From Promethearchaeota archaeon (lineage in GTDB: Archaea; Asgardarchaeota; Lokiarchaeia; Sigynarchaeales; SOKP01): 20,998 nt of DNA. Location of the stretch: the NCBI GenBank assembly GCA_019057775.1, contig JAHLWT010000273.1, positions 1 to 20,998 of the forward strand, given 5' to 3'. The notes beneath the pieces were generated by a model. It was given only the letters and a program-made list of their open reading frames with translations, was not told the origin of the DNA and did no database searches. Shown piece after piece: positions 15,265-20,998 of the stretch (positions are counted from its first letter, which is position 1; every line of letters starts with the position of its first letter). Both the position numbers and the translations under genes were made by a program.

Positions 15265-16107
15265 TTATTTTTGTATTATTTCCAAGTTTAAATCTTTAGT
15301 AATATCAAGCTTAGTTGCCCATTTCAAAACAAATTTTCTTCGCTTTTCCCTAGTAAGTTCAAATAGTAGAACAGCAGGCATGGCCCAAAAACTCAATAGA
15401 ATGGGAAGTAAAAGTAGGAATAAGGGGATAGAAAAATGAAATTGATCTGCAGTTATTTGGTTAAGTAATTCTATTACAAAGGAATAAAAAGTTATTATGA
15501 CGCTAATTCCCGTATAACCTTTCAGAAATCCAATGTACCACCCTCCAACACTTTTCATTTCAATTGGATTTGTTGTATACCTCACTTTCTCCTTATTGGT
15601 ATATACTATTCCGGCATCTTGCAAAAACCAGGCAGGAGAAAATAGTGCCATTGCAAGTCCAAAAGTCACCATTAAAATCATGAAAAGGCTTACAAGAACC
15701 CACGCAAAACCAGGATCAGCAGTAATTCTTAAAATATCTTGTACTGTTGGGTTAAAGACGTAGATTAATGCAAAATTTAAAGCCATTAATGCTGGAAAAA
15801 AGGCTTTAAAAGTACCTTTAAATTTCTCCAGTTCTGGTCTTACTTGAATCCCATAAGTCAACTTCCTTCCAATTATTTTCTTATGAACGATAAGGAATAA
15901 AGGGGTTAAAATGAAAAATAGAAGAACTCCTACAATCGCACCTAACATATAACTCCAGAAAAGGATTGACATTTGAAGCCCCATATGATTTCCTGGAAGT
16001 AAGGCTGTAAATGGATCATCACTAGCTGCGGCGGATATTACTACATTCATTAAAATAATGATAATAATTATAAAAATTTGAACTCTATATTTCTTTTTCT
16101 TGTTCAC
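15265..16107 (-). CDS. Six-span membrane protein of unknown function
   Basis: A 280-residue integral membrane protein. Six hydrophobic spans can be placed at about residues 10-27, 47-75, 103-118, 134-156, 197-215 and 226-249, with short basic loops and a charged C-terminal tail inside (REKRRKFVLKWATKL). The first span may be a signal peptide, since it is followed by SAAASDDP. I see no transporter signature, ligand motif or enzyme site and do not recognise the family. The start is GTG, supported by GGAGTGAG upstream on the minus strand. It lies 121 bp upstream of the F420-type enzyme gene in the same direction, with T-runs between, so it is probably transcribed apart from it. Confidence 0.65.
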   Translation of the reverse strand: MNKKKKYRVQIFIIIIIILMNVVISAAASDDPFTALLPGNHMGLQMSILFWSYMLGAIVGVLLFFILTPLFLIVHKKIIGRKLTYGIQVRPELEKFKGTFKAFFPALMALNFALIYVFNPTVQDILRITADPGFAWVLVSLFMILMVTFGLAMALFSPAWFLQDAGIVYTNKEKVRYTTNPIEMKSVGGWYIGFLKGYTGISVIITFYSFVIELLNQITADQFHFSIPLFLLLLPILLSFWAMPAVLLFELTREKRRKFVLKWATKLDITKDLNLEIIQK

Positions 16108-16178
16108 TGGTATTATCTCACTCCAAAATTTATAGAAATTGATATTTAATTGTTTTTTAACTTTTTAAAAGTTTACAT

Positions 16179-16256
16179 TTATGCTATTAATTCTTTTTTT
16201 TTATGTTCAATAACGGCACCACCATCAAAAACTACTTCTTTAAAAGGATACTTCAT
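16179..16256 (-). pseudogene. Truncated vapC: 25-codon stub of a PIN toxin
   Basis: It begins MKYPFKEVVFDGGAVIEHKK, overlapping the end of the antitoxin gene by 17 nt in the -1 frame, exactly where a vapC would start. VVFDGGAVIE is the first strand of a PIN domain with its first catalytic aspartate. The frame then ends at a TAA after nine A in a row, and no PIN sequence continues in any frame. The toxin has therefore been deleted after its first strand. Confidence 0.6.
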
Positions 16257-16494
16257 CTTTTCTCCTCTCTTGGTACAACTCATTTAATACTTCATCAACA
16301 TCTACATTTTCAATTTTTTTACAAGCATTTTGAAATTTTTCTTTGTCTTTCTTCTTTTGATAATTTTCTATCAAGAATTTTATTGTAGTATCATAGTTTA
16401 TTTTTTCTCTTCTTTTCATTTGCAATTGAGCTGCAACCTTTAGAAGATCTTCCTTAGTCTCATCACCTATGGTAATTGTAGTAATATAATTCAC
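16240..16494 (-). CDS. VapB-like antitoxin, now without an intact toxin
   Basis: An 84-residue protein with an N-terminal strand that could form a ribbon-helix-helix (MNYITTITIGDETKEDLLKV), then helices with LKVAAQLQMKRREKINYD and a charged C-terminal tail (VDEVLNELYQERRKDEVSF) of the toxin-binding kind. The TTITIGDETKEDLLKVA pattern is common in archaeal VapB-type antitoxins. Its expected partner is only a 25-codon stub overlapping the 3' end, so this antitoxin is an orphan. It may still repress its promoter or cross-neutralise another toxin. The intact frame means either recent loss of the toxin or continued use. Confidence 0.65.
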   Translation of the reverse strand: MNYITTITIGDETKEDLLKVAAQLQMKRREKINYDTTIKFLIENYQKKKDKEKFQNACKKIENVDVDEVLNELYQERRKDEVSF

Positions 16495-16660
16495 CTCATA
16501 GTTTTAACATTATTCATAGAATATATAGAAATAATAGTATTTGAAAAAAACTGAAGAATAATATATCTTATTAACAAAATATCAATTATCAAGAAGATCT
16601 TATAAAATATGATCTTCACATTTATAAGAGAAAGAAGAGAATGTGAGGTGGTTAAAAATA

Positions 16661-16876
16661 ATGGTAGAACGTCCCGAATATATAGTTTGTCCTGAATGTG
16701 AAAGTAAAATGAAAATCGATTATAGTTCAAAGCAGGCAGAAACAGATGGCATATTTAATATACATCTTAGAGCTCCTGCGAGATTTTTTTCTAAAGGCAA
16801 AACAAGACATAAATATTTTTGGGTAAGTATATGTAATAATTGTAAAAAAATACTAGGAGTCAGCCAAGAAGAATGA
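16661..16876 (+). CDS. Small zinc-ribbon protein
   Basis: A 71-residue protein with CPECESKM near the N-terminus and ICNNCKKILG near the C-terminus. This CxxC...CxxC pair, about 45 residues apart, is a probable zinc ribbon. Between them is a basic, aromatic segment (RAPARFFSKGKTRHKYFW). The ATG at 16661 has GAGGTG about 10 nt upstream; a GTG six codons earlier (16643) lies over that site and is less likely. It is divergent from the orphan antitoxin. Possible roles are nucleic-acid binding or scaffold work; no family is recognised. Confidence 0.6.
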   Translation: MVERPEYIVCPECESKMKIDYSSKQAETDGIFNIHLRAPARFFSKGKTRHKYFWVSICNNCKKILGVSQEE

Positions 16877-17007
16877 ATTGTATTAACTATAAAATCAAAA
16901 TATAACATCTTTTTTGTTTTGATTAATACTTTAAGCAATATTCTAAATGAATGATATGAAAGAAACAACTACAGTGTTCACATGCTTTTTACGAGTTGAG
17001 TGTTTAA

Positions 17008-17103
17008 TTTTTTTTTTATAAGTTTTAATATATGTTTTCAGAATGGCTTATTGCAGATTTGATTAATATTAGATGGATCTATTTTTTATTTCCTATAATA
17101 TTT
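17008..17103 (+). repeat. Direct repeat, left copy, flanking the acyl-CoA synthetase gene
   Basis: T10 then ATAAGTTTTAATATATG and a further 70 bp matches 18681-18775 at about 85%, without gaps after the T-run. It lies past the 3' end of the synthetase gene. Both copies hold a short plus-strand frame from an ATG (here 17032-17121, 29 codons, MFSEWLIAD...), hydrophobic throughout. Confidence 0.75.
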
Positions 17104-17173
17104 AGATTTTTTTATTTTTAAACCATGACTATTTTATAATTCAACTGAATATTTCGATTAGATTTTATAGTAT

Positions 17174-18586
17174 TTATACGATATTATGCCTATTTTGAAA
17201 TTCTCTAAATGTGCACATTTTATCTAATGCTAGAGCCGCTAGATATACCGATTCGAATACAGGAATTTTTAATTTAAACAATTCTCTTTTGAAAAGAACT
17301 TTATTTGCAAAATCACTAGTATCATCAACAATTTTATAGGCTATACAAATGAGTGGTTTTTTCATTTCGTTATAAGCCTTTTTAATTGTTTGGAGAAATT
17401 TATGGCTAAAATCAAATACTTTAATGAAAATCACAGCTGAAATATTAGGATCCGAGTCTAAAGTTATGAGTGTTTTGTAAAATATTTCCGGATTTCCCAT
17501 GCTTCCACCTAAATCGAGAGGATTCCGGATAATGGTATTAACATCAGGAACGAACTCTCTGAACTTCTCAATAGTTTCCGGTGTGAGTTTAGGAACTTTT
17601 AAATTGTACCTCTCAAAAGTATCAGTAGTTTCAATTGAGGCACCACCTCCACCTGTAGTAATCCCCATGTCCCTATTCATAGGCATACTACTAATGTGTT
17701 GAAAGGTCATAGCTAAATTAATTAATTCATTTGAATCTTTTACCATCAATGCTCCAGTTTGCTTTGCTACAGCATCCCATATCTTTAATGATCCTGCTAG
17801 ACCACCTGTATGGGACATAATTGTTTCTCTTGTAGCCTCGCCACTTCCTACTTTCCAAAGGATAACAGGTTTTCCCTTGAGAGATAATTCCTTAACTACT
17901 TTTATAAAATTCTTTCCAATCTCCCTATTTTTAATGTTTTCTACGTAAAGTCCAACGATTTTTGTCTCATCATCATTTAAAAAATACTGTAAGAAGTCTA
18001 CAAAGTTTAAATCTATTTGATTTCCTATTGAAAGAATTTTACTGGGATTTGTTCCATAAATTGATTGTCCTTTCGCTGCAATGTACAAAGCCAAACCTCC
18101 AGATTGAAAAATCCCTCCAAAATTACCGGATTGATCAGTTAGAAGTCCAGGTGAAAAAGATACATGGCTTTTTGGGACAAAAATCCCAAGACAATTTGGT
18201 CCAATTATGCGTACATTATGCTTTTTTGCTACTTCAAGGACTTCTACTTCTAAATGATGATTACCTACTTCGGAAAATCCAGATGCAAAAATAGTTACAA
18301 ATGGAACACCCTTCTTCCCACATTCCTCTAAAACTTCTGGACAAAATCTGGCAGGAACAGCGAGTATCACATAGTCAATAGGTTTATCATTGGGTATATC
18401 TAAAATAGACCCATAAACAGGAATATCTTCAATGGTTTTCCCTTTTAAGCGAGGATTAAAAAGATATATTGGCTTATCAAAACCAATATGTAAAAGACAA
18501 TTAACAAAATATTTTCCCGCACGTTTCTCATTAACTCCTATTATCCCTATACTTCTTGGATTGAATAGTTTTTCGAAATTGGTCAT
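17174..18586 (-). CDS. Acyl-CoA synthetase (ADP-forming), alpha-type subunit
   Basis: A 470-residue protein of the NDP-forming acyl-CoA synthetase family, which converts acyl-CoA, ADP and phosphate to acid, CoA and ATP, or the reverse. The N-terminus is a CoA-binding Rossmann domain (RSIGIIGVNEKRAGKYF, then YLFNPRLKGK and IIGPNCLGI at about 127-135). The next domain is succinyl-CoA-ligase-like (GGIFQSGGLALYIA; ILSIGNQIDLNF). H259 in MSHTGGLAGS is the expected phospho-accepting histidine. A third, divergent domain ends the chain. The size matches alpha subunits of split archaeal enzymes. No ATP-grasp beta subunit lies in the window, so the partner must be elsewhere. The gene is flanked by ~95 bp direct repeats. 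Confidence 0.85.
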   Translation of the reverse strand: MTNFEKLFNPRSIGIIGVNEKRAGKYFVNCLLHIGFDKPIYLFNPRLKGKTIEDIPVYGSILDIPNDKPIDYVILAVPARFCPEVLEECGKKGVPFVTIFASGFSEVGNHHLEVEVLEVAKKHNVRIIGPNCLGIFVPKSHVSFSPGLLTDQSGNFGGIFQSGGLALYIAAKGQSIYGTNPSKILSIGNQIDLNFVDFLQYFLNDDETKIVGLYVENIKNREIGKNFIKVVKELSLKGKPVILWKVGSGEATRETIMSHTGGLAGSLKIWDAVAKQTGALMVKDSNELINLAMTFQHISSMPMNRDMGITTGGGGASIETTDTFERYNLKVPKLTPETIEKFREFVPDVNTIIRNPLDLGGSMGNPEIFYKTLITLDSDPNISAVIFIKVFDFSHKFLQTIKKAYNEMKKPLICIAYKIVDDTSDFANKVLFKRELFKLKIPVFESVYLAALALDKMCTFREFQNRHNIV

Positions 18587-18680
18587 TTTACGAATAATAT
18601 GGTTTAATTATGTATTAAGTTGAAATATTGTATCATTTTACAAAATTATGATTCGAAGAATTCCACTATAGATTTAATTA

Positions 18681-18775
18681 TTTTTTTTTATAAGTTTTAA
18701 TATATGTTTTTGGAATGGCTTATTGCAGATTCTTTTAGTATTAGATACATCTATCCTTTATTTTCTATAATATTT
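18681..18775 (+). repeat. Direct repeat, right copy, flanking the acyl-CoA synthetase gene
   Basis: Partner of the repeat at 17008-17103, in the same orientation and upstream of the synthetase gene. Its short frame runs from an ATG at 18704 to 18811 (35 codons, MFLEWLIAD...IFIGIPLKRFIQS). Substitutions between copies mostly change amino acids, so selection on the peptide is doubtful. Confidence 0.75.
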
Positions 18776-18903
18776 ATAGGTATTCCATTAAAAAGATTCA
18801 TTCAATCATAATGAATTACATGAATTGGATCTTAAAACACACTCATCAGAAAGCAAAAATTGATCATACATAACGATCGGAAGTTACTAATAAAAAATTT
18901 TAG

Positions 18904-18926
18904 AAAAAGAATTCGTTATTCTTTTT
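18904..18926. repeat. Inverted repeat upstream of the histone promoter
   Basis: AAAAAGAAT-TCGTT-ATTCTTTTT is a perfect 9-bp inverted repeat with a 5-nt loop, about 55 bp before the histone TATA element. It could be an operator or a hairpin terminator of an unseen transcript. Confidence 0.4.
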
Positions 18927-18979
18927 GTCGATCAAAATGAGTTGACTAAATTCATCGGATTATTAGTCACCAACCAACA

Positions 18980-18990
18980 TATTTAAATAT
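18980..18990 (+). promoter_or_regulatory. Histone promoter (TATA)
   Basis: TATTTAAATAT with the purine-containing CCAACCAACA just before it looks like a BRE/TATA pair. A second candidate, TTTATAAA, lies at about 19019-19026. Either gives a short leader that includes the ribosome binding site. Confidence 0.4.
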
Positions 18991-19055
18991 AAGAAAGACT
19001 AATTTAAATTTAATACACTTTATAAAAATTTTAAAAAACAATTAAAAATTTAAGT

Positions 19056-19060
19056 GGAGG
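19056..19060 (+). promoter_or_regulatory. Shine-Dalgarno of the histone gene
   Basis: GGAGG with an 8-nt spacer precedes the ATG at 19069, one of the strongest sites in the window and in keeping with an abundant protein. Confidence 0.65.
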
Positions 19061-19068
19061 AATAAAAA

Positions 19069-19275
19069 ATGGCTGCATTTGCATGGAGTCCACTACGGGC
19101 TCTAATGAAAAAAGCTGGAGCTGAAATCGTAAGTCGAGCCGCAGTTGATAAGTTAATGGATTGGTTAGAAGAATATGCTAAAACATTAACTGGTTGCGCG
19201 CTTGATATTGCAAAACACTCCGGTCGTAAGAAAGTAACGAATGGTGACATGAGGATAGCTATTACAATGGTATAA
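19069..19275 (+). CDS. Archaeal histone
   Basis: A 68-residue protein made of one histone fold and little else. P8 and the LMKKAGAEIVSRAAV helix start match the archaeal histone pattern, followed by the long central helix (DKLMDWLEEYAKTLTGCALDIAKHSG) and GRKKVTNGDMRIA with the loop-2 basic residues R53, K54 and K55 that contact DNA. It should dimerise and wrap DNA. The N-terminal extension is short and has no lysine-rich tail. The cysteine at 43 in the central helix is unusual in such a small histone. It is a single-gene unit with a strong ribosome binding site, a nearby promoter and a T-run terminator. Confidence 0.95.
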   Translation: MAAFAWSPLRALMKKAGAEIVSRAAVDKLMDWLEEYAKTLTGCALDIAKHSGRKKVTNGDMRIAITMV

Positions 19276-19315
19276 TTCAAGCTATTTTCAATTTGTCAAA
19301 ATTATAATTATCTTA

Positions 19316-19324
19316 TTTTTTTTT
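19316..19324 (+). terminator. T-run terminator after the histone gene
   Basis: Nine T, about 40 bp past the stop codon, in an AT-rich stretch with further short T-runs. Confidence 0.45.
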
Positions 19325-19468
19325 ATTTTATCTTAATTCTATTTTACTATTTTTTCTAATCAATCATTTACATGAACAATCTCGTTAAAGATACTCTTTT
19401 ATATTCAAAAGTAGTAACAAAACTAATAAAACTATAAATTACAAAAAAAGAAATAGTGATTATTTGTA

Positions 19469-20923
19469 ATGAATGAAGTTAACAACAAAAATTCTACTCA
19501 GAATGTTCTATCTTCTAAATCAAGACATTCAAAAGGGACGTTTGCTTCCATGGCTTCTATACAAGTTCCCTTTTCAATAATGGGTGCTGCTCAGGTTGGA
19601 TTTTTACTTTTCTATTATCAAACTGTTATTGGGTTAAATGTGTGGTTAGTTTTTCTTGCCTTGACTCTATTTACGGTATTTGATGCAATTAACGACCCGC
19701 TTATTGGGTTTTTAGTTGATCGGAACTTGAAGTTCACGAAAAAGTGGGGAAGACGTTTTCCATGGATCGTCATCGGTATTATCCCGTGGTGTCTTTCTAT
19801 CTTTATTCTCTTTTCTGTTCCTAATATTGATGGTTCTGCAAATCCTTTGCTTGTTTTTGGGTGGCTATTAGGATCATTGTTTTTACTTGACACTTTTGGC
19901 ACGCTTGTGGCAGTTAATAACAGTGCACTTCGTCCAGATAAGTTTCGAACGGAGGATGAACGTATTAGATTCTCAAAATATTATACACCCATCGATATGG
20001 TGGCTGTAATTATGGGTATGTTATTACCTGCTCTTTTCATTGATTTTTTTCCAGGTGATGAAAAAGCCGGATATGCCTTAATGGGAGGAGTGATTGCAAT
20101 TATCTCGCTTATTTTTGCCATTTTGTATCTCCCTGGAGCCCGTGAGGATCAAATAATGATTGATAGGTATTTTAAATCTGATTATAAGCCCATGAATTTT
20201 TTCAAAGGCTTTAAAGAAGTTTTAACACAGAAAAGTTTCATAATATTTTTCATATTTGTAGTGTGCTATTCCATCACAATATCTCTTGTGGTGACAAACA
20301 TGATATACCTGATAACTTTTGTCATACAGGTTGGTTCCGATATGTATATAATTATATTAGGGATATATCTTATGGGTACATTGATATCTCTTCCTTTCTG
20401 GATCAAGTATCTCAAGAAATTAAATAACAACAAGAAAGCATTCTTGGTTGGGGCTCTCGCATACAGTGCTGCTTTAATTCCTCTAACATTTTTTCAAGAA
20501 CTTACTGATTTAATGATCATGGGCTTCATTCTCGGAATGGCCAATGGATGTGTGAATGCATTCATCTTCACAGTAATTTATCAGAATGTAATTGATGATT
20601 TTGTTGTTCGGACACGTCGAAACCAAAAAGGAATTCTCGTCGGAATTTTTACATTGGTTAACCGGTTAGTTGCGACACTCGATGAATTAATTATTGCAAT
20701 TGTTCAAACTCTTTCAGGGTTCGTATCTGGTTATACAACCTATGACACTATGGCAGCTGTTGTCCCCAATATGACCCCCGTACTTATAGGGATTCGCCTT
20801 CTATCTGGAGTCATTCCAGCGTTAGTATTACTCGCGGGAACTCTAGTTCTTTGGAAGTTTTTTCCTCTAACTCAAGATGTAGTATTGAAAAATAAAGCTA
20901 TTCTGGAAGAACTTAATTTATAA
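19469..20923 (+). CDS. GPH-family sugar:cation symporter (MFS)
   Basis: A 484-residue, roughly 12-span membrane carrier of the glycoside-pentoside-hexuronide:cation symporter family. The hallmark lies in the first third: FDAINDPLIGFLVDR, where the aspartates help to bind the cation, followed by KKWGRRFPWIVIGIIPW. The N-terminal tail of about 28 residues is hydrophilic. The second half repeats the six-span pattern, with a loop basic in character (RTRRNQKGILVG). The solute is probably a glycoside or sugar coupled to Na+ or H+, but the family cannot be split further by eye. Start at the ATG, with ACTATAAATT about 34 nt upstream and no ribosome binding site. No sugar-processing gene is adjacent within the window. 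Confidence 0.85.
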   Translation: MNEVNNKNSTQNVLSSKSRHSKGTFASMASIQVPFSIMGAAQVGFLLFYYQTVIGLNVWLVFLALTLFTVFDAINDPLIGFLVDRNLKFTKKWGRRFPWIVIGIIPWCLSIFILFSVPNIDGSANPLLVFGWLLGSLFLLDTFGTLVAVNNSALRPDKFRTEDERIRFSKYYTPIDMVAVIMGMLLPALFIDFFPGDEKAGYALMGGVIAIISLIFAILYLPGAREDQIMIDRYFKSDYKPMNFFKGFKEVLTQKSFIIFFIFVVCYSITISLVVTNMIYLITFVIQVGSDMYIIILGIYLMGTLISLPFWIKYLKKLNNNKKAFLVGALAYSAALIPLTFFQELTDLMIMGFILGMANGCVNAFIFTVIYQNVIDDFVVRTRRNQKGILVGIFTLVNRLVATLDELIIAIVQTLSGFVSGYTTYDTMAAVVPNMTPVLIGIRLLSGVIPALVLLAGTLVLWKFFPLTQDVVLKNKAILEELNL

Positions 20924-20998
20924 AAATTCAAAACATTATTTTTATAAATTGAGTGTATTTTAAAATTTAAATAATGAATACTAAATTAAAAATCTTTA

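Larger units (their letters stand above)
18587..19068. other. Long spacer before the histone gene
   Basis: Besides the right direct repeat (18681-18775), this 482 bp stretch has a perfect 9-bp inverted repeat at 18904-18926, an archaeal promoter at 18980-18990 and the histone leader. The sequence from about 18812 to 18900 shows no frame or motif that I can name. A small structured RNA cannot be ruled out by eye. Confidence 0.5.

Noticed and set aside
16643..16660. GTG start six codons upstream of the zinc-ribbon ATG
   Set aside because: It overlaps the GAGGTG ribosome binding site of the ATG at 16661.
17032..17121. 29-codon hydrophobic frame in the left direct repeat as a gene
   Set aside because: Most differences from the right copy change amino acids and the C-termini diverge; treated as part of a repeat.
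1..20998. tRNA, rRNA or transposase genes
   Set aside because: None was recognised by eye on either strand; small structured RNAs cannot be excluded without a covariance search.

Overview
This AT-rich window most likely comes from an Asgard archaeon, probably Lokiarchaeia-like. The archaeal signs are a bona fide histone, an F420-type luciferase-like oxidoreductase, a stand-alone alpha-type subunit of an ADP-forming acyl-CoA synthetase, and several genes whose TATA box lies only about 25-30 nt before the start codon (leaderless). The Asgard signs are an MglA/Arf-like small GTPase and, divergent from it, a protein that begins with a gelsolin-like fold. No rRNA, tRNA, CRISPR array or transposase was seen. 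The taxonomic call is inference from gene content.

Left part (1-6600): a small charged unknown protein; a MntA-HepT toxin-antitoxin pair; a PHP-family histidinol-phosphatase-like enzyme; an extended SDR (dihydroflavonol-reductase type) that is clearly richer in GC than everything around it and looks foreign; a sugar-porter-like MFS carrier; and a VapBC toxin-antitoxin pair. The gap between the SDR and the MFS gene holds a 23-codon relic of the 3' end of a second MFS copy. A coding-looking 30-codon tail of unknown origin follows VapC.

Middle (6600-11700): the small GTPase and the gelsolin-domain protein share a 214 bp divergent promoter region. Next is a large cell-surface protein (N-terminal membrane anchor, discoidin-like domain, Kre9-like domain, 50-residue FG-GAP repeats, two Ig-like repeats, C-terminal anchor). 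It is split by a frameshift at a 7-nt microhomology near 9801. A small zinc-finger protein follows.

Right part (11700-20998): a run of minus-strand genes encodes a crotonase that lacks both catalytic glutamates of true enoyl-CoA hydratases, a cysteine-rich dicluster ferredoxin with a probable N-terminal winged helix, an F420-type LLM oxidoreductase and a six-span membrane protein. After these come a VapB-like antitoxin whose VapC partner is cut to 25 codons, a small zinc ribbon, the acyl-CoA synthetase subunit flanked by two ~95 bp direct repeats, the histone, and a GPH-family sugar symporter. Downstream of the crotonase is another 3'-end relic, of a second crotonase copy.

Two themes stand out. 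One is a possible cytoskeleton-signalling pair (GTPase plus gelsolin-like protein). The other is genome turnover: 3'-end relics of duplicated genes, a truncated toxin, a frameshifted surface protein, a foreign GC-rich gene and a repeat-flanked gene. The CoA enzyme, crotonase, F420 enzyme and ferredoxin may belong to one acyl-CoA/redox metabolism, but their spacing does not prove an operon.
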